The position numbers and the translations under genes were made by a program. Below the pieces are notes generated by a model. It was not told the origin of the DNA. It saw only the letters and a program-made list of their open reading frames with translations, and ran no database searches. A stretch of DNA of 38,368 bases from Dehalococcoidia bacterium (GTDB lineage: Bacteria; Chloroflexota; Dehalococcoidia; Lucifugimonadales; UBA3495): the NCBI GenBank assembly GCA_022821365.1, contig JAJEDS010000171.1:1-38368 (forward strand), in the 5' to 3' direction. Of the stretch, positions 9,831 through 18,995 are shown piece after piece (within the stretch, counting starts at the first letter, position 1; the number at the start of each line of letters is the position of its first letter).

Positions 9831-10101
9831 CCCCCCAAAACGGGCCAAAACGGAACCAAATGGAACCATTATCAAAAAATTCCCAGCTTCGTGCCCCTTC
9901 GTGTCCTTCGTGGATAAATCCCCCCAAAACGGGCCAAAACGGAACCAAATGGAACCATTATCAAAAAATTCCCGGCTTCGTGCCCCTTCGTGTCCTTCGT
10001 GGATAAATCCCCAAAAACGGGCCAAAATGGAACCAAATGGAACGATTATCAAGAAATTCCCATTAGTGAACATTCGTCCGCCGCGGCGGATTCGTGGATA
10101 A
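9831..10101. repeat. Tandem repeat, 89-bp period, about 2.7-3 copies, third copy diverged
   Basis: Unit ccccccaaaacgggccaaaacggaaccaaatggaaccattatcaaaaaattccc...ttcgtgtccttcgtggataaat starts at 9831, 9920 and 10009. Confidence 0.92.
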
Positions 10102-10104
10102 ACA

Positions 10105-11187
10105 TCAATTCAAATCGGCCAGGCGGGGCATGACGTCTTTGGCCAGGGTGGTTACCGAGTTGACCCAGCCTTCCTCCGGGTCCCATTCGTGGCCCATGGC
10201 CAGCAGCACGCCGAAGCCGCCCACGTCCTGGTGCATCTGCCGTATCTTTTCCGTTACGTCGTCGGGGCTGCCGACGATCCAGACGTTGTCCACCAGGTAC
10301 TCCGGGGTTATAGCCTCGTCGGGAATGTCGGAATCGGTCTTGAACAGGCTCAAAGCTTCCATGTACTGCATCAGTGGGATGAAGTACTGGCGGAAGTCCC
10401 GGCCAATGGTGCCGTTCAGCACTTCGTCCCTGGCCTGCTCGGTGGTCTCGGCGACGTAGATTTCCCGGGCGATACGCCATTCCGAGCGGTCTGGAGTGCG
10501 GCCCGTTACCGCCGCGCCGGCCTCCACCGCCTCCCAGTGGCTCTTCAGGGTTACCGGCGGCACCAGGTTGATGCTCAGGGGCAGCCACCCCTTCTCCCCG
10601 GCCAGCAGCAGGGTGTCGGACCTGGCCGATACGCCGGCCACGCCGATGGGCGGGTGGGGCTTCTGGTAGGGGGTAACGTGGAACTGAAGCCCGATTTCCG
10701 GCACGGGTTCATGTATGGCGAACTTCCAGTAAGGGTGCTGGTAATCGCCGGGCCGGTGGTTCTCCCACATGTCCAGGATCAGCTCGATCATCTGGCGGGA
10801 CATTCCCCGGTGGGCGCCCTGGGAAGCGTCCATGCCGAAGACCTCAAAGTCGCCGGGGAAGCCGCCGGAGCCCACGCCCCAGTAGAAGCGGCCCCGGGCC
10901 AGGTTGTCCAGCTGGGCCACCCGGTGGGCGATCATGAAGGGGTCGTGATTGGGCATGCAGGTAACGCCGGTGCCAAATACTATGTTCTTCGTGCGGGGCA
11001 GGGCGGCGGCAATGAACTGGTCGGGGGCGGGAATGTTCTCCCACACGGTGGTGAAGTGTTCGCCGATCCACGCCTCGCAGTAGCACAGGCGGTCCAGGGT
11101 CTCCATCTGCACCAGGTCCGATTCCAGGGTGGCGGAAAGGTCGGAGCCGGGCGGGTGGAGCGGCATAGTGAAGTAACCCAGTCGCAT
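10105..11187 (-). CDS. LLM class flavin-dependent oxidoreductase
   Basis: MRLGYFTMPLHPPGSD...ESDLVQMETLDRLCYCEAWIGEHF...FGTGVTCMPNHDPFMIAHRVAQLDNLARGRFYWGVGSGG. Start set to 11185-11187. Confidence 0.92.
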   Translation of the reverse strand: MRLGYFTMPLHPPGSDLSATLESDLVQMETLDRLCYCEAWIGEHFTTVWENIPAPDQFIAAALPRTKNIVFGTGVTCMPNHDPFMIAHRVAQLDNLARGRFYWGVGSGGFPGDFEVFGMDASQGAHRGMSRQMIELILDMWENHRPGDYQHPYWKFAIHEPVPEIGLQFHVTPYQKPHPPIGVAGVSARSDTLLLAGEKGWLPLSINLVPPVTLKSHWEAVEAGAAVTGRTPDRSEWRIAREIYVAETTEQARDEVLNGTIGRDFRQYFIPLMQYMEALSLFKTDSDIPDEAITPEYLVDNVWIVGSPDDVTEKIRQMHQDVGGFGVLLAMGHEWDPEEGWVNSVTTLAKDVMPRLADLN

Positions 11188-11403
11188 AACCGCCTCCTTA
11201 GGTAGCAAGGGAATTTGGCGTAAGTATAGTGTATGTGCAGGGGGTAATGAAAGACGAGCGAGTCAGGCCCGGGCCGCATGGAGACTCTCCGCGCTCCTCT
11301 GCGTCCTCTGCGCCTCTGCGGTGAAAGGAATCCGCAAAATGCGATGCCCTGCACAACTGACTAAACTCTCAAAAATTGACCAAAAAAACGCTCGAAAAAC
11401 CCA

Positions 11404-11460
11404 TTGACACTATCAGAACAGCCGTTCTATACTCATCCTGCAATTAGAACAAACGTTTGT
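11404..11460 (+). promoter_or_regulatory. Sigma70 promoter TTGACA-N18-TATACT with two LexA-like palindromes
   Basis: -35 11404-11409, -10 11428-11433; GAACAGCCGTTC 11416-11427; GAACAAACGTTT 11447-11458 overlapping perfect palindrome ACAAACGTTTGT 11449-11460. Confidence 0.75.
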
Positions 11461-11477
11461 GCAAGCAGGTGAGAGAA

Positions 11478-11813
11478 ATGACAATGACAGCAGTTTTGAC
11501 AGGTAGGAACGAACTCACAGACGCCATACCGGAGTTTTGCCACTACGAGGACACGGGCTGCGAGGTGTCCGCCGCCTGCCTCGACTGCCCCCTTCCCCGG
11601 TGCAAGTTCGACGACCCGGCCTGGTACCAGCGGAACCGTCGGCTGGCGCGGGACTTCAGGGTGATGTACACCATCCAGCAGGAGAGCCTTTCCATGGAAG
11701 AGGCGGCGGAACGGTTCTCGGTCACCGTGCGGACTATCTTCCGCATCCTGCAGCGGTGCCGCAATGCCATGTCTGCGGTGGATGGCCAGAACATTGCGGC
11801 CTTTGCGGCTTAG
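11478..11813 (+). CDS. Small Cys-cluster plus helix-turn-helix protein
   Basis: CHYEDTGCEVSAACLDCPLPRCKFDDPAWYQRNRRLARDF (C-x6-C-x5-C-x2-C-x4-C), then MEEAAERFSVTVRTIFRILQRC (HTH). ATG 11478 follows caggtgag. Confidence 0.82.
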   Translation: MTMTAVLTGRNELTDAIPEFCHYEDTGCEVSAACLDCPLPRCKFDDPAWYQRNRRLARDFRVMYTIQQESLSMEEAAERFSVTVRTIFRILQRCRNAMSAVDGQNIAAFAA

Positions 11814-11893
11814 CTCCGCAACTGCCCCTGTTAAACATAAACCGGGGCGGGCCTGAAGCCCGCCCCGATTGAATCATTGGACACGTAAGAGGT

Positions 11894-13069
11894 CTAGCCT
11901 CTCGGCAACCCCAGGCCCCGGCTGGCTATGATGTTTCGCTGCACTTCCGAGGTGCCTGCCGCAATCTTGTGGGAGAAGCTGGTCATCCAGTGCTCCTGGA
12001 TGCGGCCCCGTAGCGGCGCAAACTTGTCATTGCGGTCCAGCGCCCCGTACAGGCCCAGAATCTCCATGCCGGCAAGGGTTACCCGCTGCAGGGTTTCGCT
12101 GCCGAACACCTTGCTCATTGAGGCTTCCTTGTTGGGCACCAGGCCCTGTCCCTGCATCCAGGCCACGTTGTAGGCCATCAGCCGGGCCACCTCGCACTCG
12201 ATATACCGGTCGGTCAGCAGGTTGCGCACCCAGGGGGTCTGCAGCATGGGCTGGCCGTTCTGGTTTGTCTCGGCGGCGTAGTTCTTCACCTCGTCCAGCA
12301 GGCGGCGCCCCATGGCCGAGTAGTCAATGCCGGAACGCTCAAAGTCCAGCAGGGTAACGGCCACGTACCAGCCCCGGTTCTCCTCGCCCACCACGTTGCC
12401 CACCGGCACACGCACGTTGTCGAAGATAATCTGGTTGAACTCGTGGCCGCCGGCCATGTTGATGATGGGCCGCACCTGGATGCCCGGTGTCTTCATGTCC
12501 ACCAGGATGAAGGAGATGCCCCGGTGCTTGGGCGCGTCGGGGTCGGTGCGGGCCAGCAGCATAATCCAGTCGGCCCGGTGGCCCAGGGTGGTCCAGATCT
12601 TGGCGCCGTTTATCACGTACTCGTCGCCGTCCCGAACGGCGCGGGTGCTCAGGGAGGCCAGGTCGGAGCCGGACTCGGGTTCGCTGTAGCCCTGGCACCA
12701 CTGCACCTCGCCCCGGGCCACGGGCTGCAGGTGCGCCTGCTTCTGCTCCTCGTTGCCGTGAATCATCAGGGTGGGGCCCAGCATCCGGACGCCGAAGATG
12801 TCGCGGCCGGGTGCGCGCATGTAGGCCAGTTCTTCGTTGTAGATGGCCGAACGAACGGGGGAGGCGTCCTGGCCGCCGTACTCGCTGGGCCAGTGCATGG
12901 TCAACCAGCCGTTCTGGGCCATCTTGCGGCGCATATCCCGGGTCAGTTCCCAGTTCCACTCCTCGGGCCAGCGGCCGCCTCCCTCCCAGTCCGGGGGCAG
13001 TTCCCGCTGCACAAAGTCGCGCAACTCCTGGCGAAAGGCGTCGTCTTCGGGGGTAAATCTAAAGTCCAC
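11894..13069 (-). CDS. Acyl-CoA dehydrogenase family protein
   Basis: 391 aa; QGYSEPESGSDLASLSTRAVRDGDEYVINGAKIWTT and C-terminal GTSEVQRNIIASRGLGLPR. Confidence 0.95.
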   Translation of the reverse strand: MDFRFTPEDDAFRQELRDFVQRELPPDWEGGGRWPEEWNWELTRDMRRKMAQNGWLTMHWPSEYGGQDASPVRSAIYNEELAYMRAPGRDIFGVRMLGPTLMIHGNEEQKQAHLQPVARGEVQWCQGYSEPESGSDLASLSTRAVRDGDEYVINGAKIWTTLGHRADWIMLLARTDPDAPKHRGISFILVDMKTPGIQVRPIINMAGGHEFNQIIFDNVRVPVGNVVGEENRGWYVAVTLLDFERSGIDYSAMGRRLLDEVKNYAAETNQNGQPMLQTPWVRNLLTDRYIECEVARLMAYNVAWMQGQGLVPNKEASMSKVFGSETLQRVTLAGMEILGLYGALDRNDKFAPLRGRIQEHWMTSFSHKIAAGTSEVQRNIIASRGLGLPRG

Positions 13070-13160
13070 GGTAACCTCCCCGTTTGTCGGAGGATGCTGG
13101 CCTCGGCGGCCAGGCCAGGCTTGCGGGTAAGGCCGCCCAACCTGCGGCGGCCCTCACCGA

Positions 13161-13397
13161 TTAAAGGTCAACTACAGGATAAGAGGTAGCGCGAACGATG
13201 CCGTTGATGGTGTGGACTTTCTCCGTTACCAGTATGCCTACCTGGGTAAAGTCCGCCACGTTGATGACCGCAATGACGTCGAAAGGCCCGGTTACCACGT
13301 CCGCCGAATCGATACCTTCCACGGCCCGCAGCGACGTCACTACGTCCCGGGTGGTCCCAATTGCAGTCTCTACCAGCAGATAAGCCTTGATTGCCAT
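13161..13397 (-). CDS. Stand-alone Lrp/AsnC ligand-binding (RAM) domain protein
   Basis: 78 aa; AYLLVETAIGTTRDVVTSLRAVEGIDSADVVTGPFDVIAVINVAD, no DNA-binding domain. Confidence 0.85.
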   Translation of the reverse strand: MAIKAYLLVETAIGTTRDVVTSLRAVEGIDSADVVTGPFDVIAVINVADFTQVGILVTEKVHTINGIVRATSYPVVDL

Positions 13398-13554
13398 TTG
13401 CTACCTCTCAAAAGCGTCTATTTGGTCGTCCGGCTAATTCTAAGGCGGCCCCAATCTAGTGTCAATTAAGGCTGGCGCATCCGCCGCGCGTCCCCTTGAT
13501 GCAAATTGTCCTCGATTCGTGGATAATTGAGCAAACACGCATGGAGTGACGGTT

Positions 13555-14106
13555 ATGGTTTCCAAGCCCCGACTGGTAACCGCCGAGGAACTGCTGGATA
13601 TGCCCCACGACGGGTATCACTACGAACTGGTGAGAGGTGAGTTGCGAAAAATGGCGCCTGCTGGTTACAGACACGGAAAGTCCGCAGGAAATATCAATGG
13701 TGTGCTTTTTGTTCATGTGACGGCCAACAACCTTGGCACGGTCCCTACAGCAGAGACTGGCTTCTTGCTGGCTTCGGACCCTGACCTGGTGCGCGTACCG
13801 GATGTGGCCTTCGTCCGCCGGGAACGCGAGGAGGCCGTAGGCATAATGGATGGCTTCTTCCCCGGACCTCCCGACTTGGCCATAGAGGTAATTTCACCCT
13901 ACGACCGTTATTCAGAAGTCGAAGAGAAGGTGTCGGACTGGCTGGCTGCCGGTACGCTCATGGTGGTTGTAGTTGACCCTCGCCGGCGCACGGCCAGCGT
14001 ACGTCTCCCTGGCCAGGCTCCGGTAACCCTTACCGAGCATGACACTCTCGACGGCGGCGATGTTGTTCCCGGGTGGAGCATGCCCGTCGCTGATATTTTC
14101 GCCTAA
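13555..14106 (+). CDS. Uma2 family (DUF820) putative restriction-endonuclease-fold protein, copy 1
   Basis: LVTAEELLDMPHDGYHYELVRGELRKMAPAG...PPDLAIEVISPYDRYSEVEEKVSDWLAAGTLMVVVVDP. Confidence 0.92.
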   Translation: MVSKPRLVTAEELLDMPHDGYHYELVRGELRKMAPAGYRHGKSAGNINGVLFVHVTANNLGTVPTAETGFLLASDPDLVRVPDVAFVRREREEAVGIMDGFFPGPPDLAIEVISPYDRYSEVEEKVSDWLAAGTLMVVVVDPRRRTASVRLPGQAPVTLTEHDTLDGGDVVPGWSMPVADIFA

Positions 14107-14164
14107 GCGGTTTCTCAACCTTGAGCTGGCACGCCTTTCTGTGATTAACCAACAGACAACTCCC

Positions 14165-14884
14165 ATGTATCTGCTGTCCAACAGCGCCCCGGAACTGGGC
14201 CTGTCCCTGGACGCCGTCCAACTGGCCCAGTTCGAGACCTATTATCGTGAACTGGCCGACTGGAACACCCGCATGAACCTCACCTCGGTCATAGACTACG
14301 CCGAGGTCCAGGTCAAGCATTTCCTCGATTCCCTTACCGTACTTCCGGCGCTGGGCGACTCGTTTCCCCAGAACGCCCGAGTCGTGGACGTGGGCGCCGG
14401 GGCCGGTTTCCCCGGCCTGCCTCTGAAGCTCACCTGCCCCGGCATCAGCCTTGCCCTGGTGGAGTCCACCGGCAAGAAGGCCGGTTTCCTCTCCCACGTC
14501 GTTGAAACCCTTGACCTGTCCGGCGTTGATGTGTACACCGGCCGCGCCGAGGAACTCGCCCACCGCCCGGAGTTGCGGGGCAGTTATGACCTGGTTCTGG
14601 CCCGGGGCCTGGCCCGACTGCCAACTTTGTTGGAGTACACCCTTCCCTTCACCTGCCAGGGCGGGCTGGTGGCCGCCTGGAAGCACGGCGGCGAGGGCCT
14701 GAAAACCGAACTGGATTCAGCGCGCAATGCCCTGCGGGTGTTGGGCGGACGGGTCAAGTCCATCTACCCCGTCAAGGCAACCGGGCTTGAGGACAACAGG
14801 GTGGTGGTAGTAATACAGAAGATGAGAGAAACACCTGAAGAGTACCCGAGAAGGACGGGAGCGCCCAGAAAGCAGCCACTGTAA
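14165..14884 (+). CDS. rsmG: 16S rRNA (guanine(527)-N7)-methyltransferase RsmG
   Basis: NLTSVIDYAEVQVKHFLDSL, VVDVGAGAGFPGLPLKL, ESTGKKAGFL, ARGLARLPTLLEY. Start chosen at MYLLSNS. Confidence 0.94.
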   Translation: MYLLSNSAPELGLSLDAVQLAQFETYYRELADWNTRMNLTSVIDYAEVQVKHFLDSLTVLPALGDSFPQNARVVDVGAGAGFPGLPLKLTCPGISLALVESTGKKAGFLSHVVETLDLSGVDVYTGRAEELAHRPELRGSYDLVLARGLARLPTLLEYTLPFTCQGGLVAAWKHGGEGLKTELDSARNALRVLGGRVKSIYPVKATGLEDNRVVVVIQKMRETPEEYPRRTGAPRKQPL

Positions 14885-14936
14885 TGTTCGTGGTTATTCT
14901 TGCCTATTCGTGGATAACTGAACCGGAGGAACAGCA

Positions 14937-15881
14937 ATGACAGTCATGGTTACCGGGGGCAACGGCCTCATAGGCTCCCGCATTATTCGCAAGCTGCAGG
15001 AACGGGGCGAGGACGTTATGTCCTTTGACCTGGCGCCGCCCCGCGCCAACTTACCCCTGCACCGGCATCTGGCCGACGTGCCTTTCTATCGGGGAGACAT
15101 CACCCAGATTCCCCATCTCCTGGAAGCGATTAACCTCCACCAGGTAGACCGCATAATCCACATGGCTGCCCTGCTGCCCCCGGATACGGAAGACCGGCCC
15201 CACTTCGGAATGCAGGTCAACATCGTTGGCACCAACAACGTCTTTGAGGCAGCCCGCTGGACCGGCGTGCAGAGGGTGGTATATGCCAGTTCCATCGCCG
15301 TGTACGGTGTGCAGGAGACCTTCGGCGAACGGCCCCTGGTTGAAGACGACCTGACCGCCCCCATCAACGTCTACGGCATGACCAAGGCGGCCAACGACTT
15401 CTCAGCCTGGAAGTACCGGGACCGGTACGGCCTGGACCTGCGGGGCATCCGCATAGGCACCGTATTCGGCCACGGCCGCACCACCGGCATGACGGGCATG
15501 ATCGGCGGCCTGATGGTTTCCCTGCCTGCCCTGGGGCGGCCCGTGGCCATGCCCTTCAACCCGGACGAGGCATCGCCCATGATCCACGCCGAAGACGCCG
15601 CCGAAGTCTTCGTGCAGGTGGCCCTGTCCGGCGGCCTGAACCACCACGTTTACCTGACCGGCGGCCACCTGGCTACCATTGGCGACATGGCCGACATGGT
15701 GCGCAGCTTCATCCCCGACGCCCAGATCACCACCGGGCAGCAGGCCGTCCCCCACGTCTACCTGGTGGACAACAGCCGCATGCTGGCCGACGTAGGCTAC
15801 GAAATGGCCCCCCTGGAGGTAAGGGTGCTGGAACACATCAACGACGCGCGGGAGGAGGCGGGGTTGGGGGCGTTATCGTAA
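14937..15881 (+). CDS. NAD-dependent epimerase/dehydratase family protein
   Basis: MVTGGNGLIGSRIIRKL, YASSIAVYG, YGMTKAANDF. Confidence 0.93.
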   Translation: MTVMVTGGNGLIGSRIIRKLQERGEDVMSFDLAPPRANLPLHRHLADVPFYRGDITQIPHLLEAINLHQVDRIIHMAALLPPDTEDRPHFGMQVNIVGTNNVFEAARWTGVQRVVYASSIAVYGVQETFGERPLVEDDLTAPINVYGMTKAANDFSAWKYRDRYGLDLRGIRIGTVFGHGRTTGMTGMIGGLMVSLPALGRPVAMPFNPDEASPMIHAEDAAEVFVQVALSGGLNHHVYLTGGHLATIGDMADMVRSFIPDAQITTGQQAVPHVYLVDNSRMLADVGYEMAPLEVRVLEHINDAREEAGLGALS

Positions 15882-15894
15882 TAGAGGGCTACTG

Positions 15895-16524
15895 TCAAAA
15901 CGGTAACTCTAACTCGTTGCCGTAGCACCCTGAAATTTGCAAATAGCAGCGCTCGGGGAAATTCTCATCGGCATCGGGTGGTTTGTACCAGCGGGCCAAC
16001 GATACGCGCACCAAGGCACCTTCTGGAATAACATCTAAGCTACGCTCCACTCCAACATGCGGAATCCTAAAGGGCTCATACCTGTAGTAGTGCCTTTGTC
16101 TTTCAGGATCCCAGTTGCCGGGTAGGTCCTTGTCCGGCACCCAGAAACCGACGCTCTGGGCTGGTATATCGTCCTGAATATACCCACTGCCCCCGGAAGT
16201 GGGACCTCTGACTTTCCCGTCGAACAGTTCTTCTATGCCACCACGCCACGTCGGTACCCAAGAGGCTAAGGATGCCGACAAATCTGACAAGGTATAGGAA
16301 AATTCGGAGGACGTAACAACCACGTCTTCAACATGGGGAAGCCTTAAGTCGGTGGAGGGAGTGTATTCAATATCCCAGACTTGCCCGATTTCATAAGGGG
16401 TATCTTCAGGGAGAAAAGGATACCCTTCTTGGTCCGTCAAACGTAAATTCGTACGGTCACGTGCCAGCGCACCTACACATACGCCGCTACCTGCCCAGGT
16501 CCTGGAAACAATCAGGCATCTCAT
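15895..16524 (-). CDS. Uncharacterised protein, probable dual OB-fold (DuOB-like) family
   Basis: MRCLIVSRTWAGSGVCVGAL...LRLTDQEGYPFLPEDTPYEIGQVWDIEY...LPHVEDVVV. Assignment from recalled family pattern; ATG overlaps upstream stop (ATGA). Confidence 0.6.
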   Translation of the reverse strand: MRCLIVSRTWAGSGVCVGALARDRTNLRLTDQEGYPFLPEDTPYEIGQVWDIEYTPSTDLRLPHVEDVVVTSSEFSYTLSDLSASLASWVPTWRGGIEELFDGKVRGPTSGGSGYIQDDIPAQSVGFWVPDKDLPGNWDPERQRHYYRYEPFRIPHVGVERSLDVIPEGALVRVSLARWYKPPDADENFPERCYLQISGCYGNELELPF

Positions 16525-17006
16525 GGCATCAAATTGACGACCTCAACACCATAATAGTCGGCTACCCGTCCGGCGACTATGGACCGGTGACACGCTTCGG
16601 GGGATTCTTCGACACAGAAAAAGGCCATGCTCTCTACGCCTTCAAGAGAACCATCAAACTGCTCTAACTCTTCCTCGAAAGTCCTCAGTATTTCGTACTT
16701 GTAAGCCTCAATGAAAGGTAGGGACAGCTCGGTTCGTTGCCGTTTCAATACCCCCGTAGCTGCGTCTTCGTCCTTTTGCAGTGTGCGGATGTCAGTAGTG
16801 GGAGCCAGCCTGCTGATGTGGCGATATTCCTTGTTGTTACTGTGCAAGGCCTCCTGCAGTCTGTTCTTGTTCAAGAAAGCGTACTTGGCGCCCCGCATAC
16901 CGGCGCGCTGGCGAACATCCACCAAGAGGTCAATGTCAGCCTCTTCCAGGGCTTCCAGGAAGGAATGTTCATCAAATCCATAACCGCCTATGGTAAAAAC
17001 TCTCAT
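16521..17006 (-). CDS. DUF488 domain protein, copy B
   Basis: MRVFTIGGYGFDEHSFLEALEEADIDLLVDVR...FFCVEESPEACHRSIVAGRVADYYGVEVVNLMP. Confidence 0.88.
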   Translation of the reverse strand: MRVFTIGGYGFDEHSFLEALEEADIDLLVDVRQRAGMRGAKYAFLNKNRLQEALHSNNKEYRHISRLAPTTDIRTLQKDEDAATGVLKRQRTELSLPFIEAYKYEILRTFEEELEQFDGSLEGVESMAFFCVEESPEACHRSIVAGRVADYYGVEVVNLMP

Positions 17007-17563
17007 CCCAATTCTTTCCTCTCGGCAACGCGCTTGCTAGACACCAGGTCGAACCCCGGTAGTGGAATCTTCCCGCTCGTGCGCTGCTGCATAATCTCAG
17101 ACTGGAACTTTTGGCTGCCATCGGGCATTAGGTGGAAAACCTGCACACCGCGATCGTACAGTTCGTTTCCAATTAGCGCAGATCGGTGGCAGTTGGCAGG
17201 GTTCCCTTCACTGCAAAGCAATGCCAGAGAGAACCCTCGTTCACAGGCGGTCAAAAGGCGACTGATACCTTCCTGAAAGAAATTGCGCTGGCGACACTCC
17301 CCATAGTCAACATTTCCGTTCTCCGTATAGCAAGTGGGGTCTTGGGGACGCCCTCCCAGTTGTTCGCCCATGAAAATGTAATGCAGGTTGGCCTTGGCAA
17401 GATGCTGTGCCAGAGTGTTCCTGGAAAAATCCGGCTGGTACTTGGAATAAGGTTGTGACCGGACATCTACCACGAATTTAATTCCCTGATCTTTCAACTG
17501 GGTCACGATCTCATCAATACTTCTGCCGCCGTGACCGATTGTGAAAACTCTGAAGTCAGTCAT
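17003..17563 (-). CDS. DUF488 domain protein, copy A
   Basis: MTDFRVFTIGHGGRSIDEIVTQLKDQGIKFVVDVRSQPYSKY...LLCSEGNPANCHRSALIGNEL. Start set to 17561-17563. Confidence 0.9.
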   Translation of the reverse strand: MTDFRVFTIGHGGRSIDEIVTQLKDQGIKFVVDVRSQPYSKYQPDFSRNTLAQHLAKANLHYIFMGEQLGGRPQDPTCYTENGNVDYGECRQRNFFQEGISRLLTACERGFSLALLCSEGNPANCHRSALIGNELYDRGVQVFHLMPDGSQKFQSEIMQQRTSGKIPLPGFDLVSSKRVAERKELG

Positions 17564-17701
17564 AAATTCCACTGCTGTGTTGATCTCGATGTGGGTGGCC
17601 CAATGGTATTGGAGATAGTGTTTTACAGTCAAGAACAAAGTGTCACTGCTCTTATTGCCGAAAGATACGGGGCACACAATACGCTTATATATCTCTATCC
17701 C

Positions 17702-18988
17702 TCAATCCTCCGACCGCGCCTGCCCGCCCATCTGCCGAATCTTCCCGTTAAACACCCCCGTCGCCAGGGCAAACAGCACCACCGCCGCGCCGCCGATGGA
17801 CACGGCGAAGGGGGCGCCAATCCAGGAGACGTTGGCCAGTGCCCCGGCCTGCAGGCCCCCCAGGGGCATAATGCAGTAAGTCATCCCGTAGAAACCCATC
17901 ACCCGCCCCCGCACATTGTCCGGCACCAGCACCTGCAGCGAACTCAGTATGGAAATCATATAAATGGAGTTGCTGCAGCCCAGAATCACCATCAACGCCA
18001 GCGCCAGCGTGAAGCTGCCCAGGAACTGGGAGGTCAGCCCGAAGGCAATGATCGTAAGGCCGAAGACGATGGCTCCGCCCACAATAGCCAGGCCCCGCCG
18101 TTCCACGCCTCCCCGGCCGCCCAGCCAGATGGTAGTCAGCAGCGCCCCAACGCCGCCCACGCCCAGCAGGATTCCCTGGCCCCTCGCGCCCACCTCCAGC
18201 ACGTCCACCGCGAATACGGGCATCAGCAGCACGTAGGCCATGCCGAAGAAGCTGTTGAAAAAGGTCATGGCAATCAGGAAGGCGAATATGCTGTTCTTCC
18301 CGATGAAGGTCATCCCCTCCCAGAGAGCGCGGGCGGGGTTGCGGGGCGCCCCCTGAGGTATGGGCTGAATGCGCAGGAAGAGCATCACCACGGCCATGAT
18401 GAAGAACCCCACCGCGGAAACTACCAGGGCCGTGCCGGTGTTGACCAGGTCAATGATGAACCCGGCGATGGCCGGCGCCACGATACGGGTGCCCTGCCAG
18501 ATGGTGGAGTTGAGGGCCACGGCGCTGGTCATGGCGGACCGTTCGATGAGGTGGGGATAGAGGGCCTGGCGGGCCGGGGTATCGAAGGCCTCCGCCGCGC
18601 CGGCCAGGAAGGCTATCACCAGGATATGCCACACCTCCACCACGCCCAACAGCGTCAGCAGCCCCATGACGAGGATGAACAAGCCGGTACTGCCCTGGGT
18701 GCTGAAAACCAGGATGCGCTTGTCCAGCCGGTCGGCGAAGACGCCCCCAACCAGGTTGAAGACGATGCCTGGGATGGCGTTGGCGGCCAGGGCATAACCC
18801 AGGTAGAGGGGGGAACCGGTCAACTCGTACACCAGCCAGCTCTGGGCCACCCGGAACATCTGGAAGCCGGTGACGGCGCAGAGCATGCCGGTCCAGTAGG
18901 CGCGGAAGGCGGGGTAACGAAAGGCGGGAGGGATCCGGCTGTCCCGGGGGCCGGTGGGTCTGGGAGTGACTGTCGGTCGTTGCTGCAT
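17702..18988 (-). CDS. MFS transporter (EntS/MFS_3-like)
   Basis: 428 aa hydrophobic; FADRLDKRILV loop 2-3 motif, VRGRVMGFY. Confidence 0.92.
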   Translation of the reverse strand: MQQRPTVTPRPTGPRDSRIPPAFRYPAFRAYWTGMLCAVTGFQMFRVAQSWLVYELTGSPLYLGYALAANAIPGIVFNLVGGVFADRLDKRILVFSTQGSTGLFILVMGLLTLLGVVEVWHILVIAFLAGAAEAFDTPARQALYPHLIERSAMTSAVALNSTIWQGTRIVAPAIAGFIIDLVNTGTALVVSAVGFFIMAVVMLFLRIQPIPQGAPRNPARALWEGMTFIGKNSIFAFLIAMTFFNSFFGMAYVLLMPVFAVDVLEVGARGQGILLGVGGVGALLTTIWLGGRGGVERRGLAIVGGAIVFGLTIIAFGLTSQFLGSFTLALALMVILGCSNSIYMISILSSLQVLVPDNVRGRVMGFYGMTYCIMPLGGLQAGALANVSWIGAPFAVSIGGAAVVLFALATGVFNGKIRQMGGQARSED

Positions 18989-18995
18989 CAGTCAG

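Noticed and set aside
9745-10101. CRISPR-like spacing of the repeats
   Set aside because: The 89-bp period has repeats without unique spacers, and no cas genes are present; it is a simple tandem repeat.
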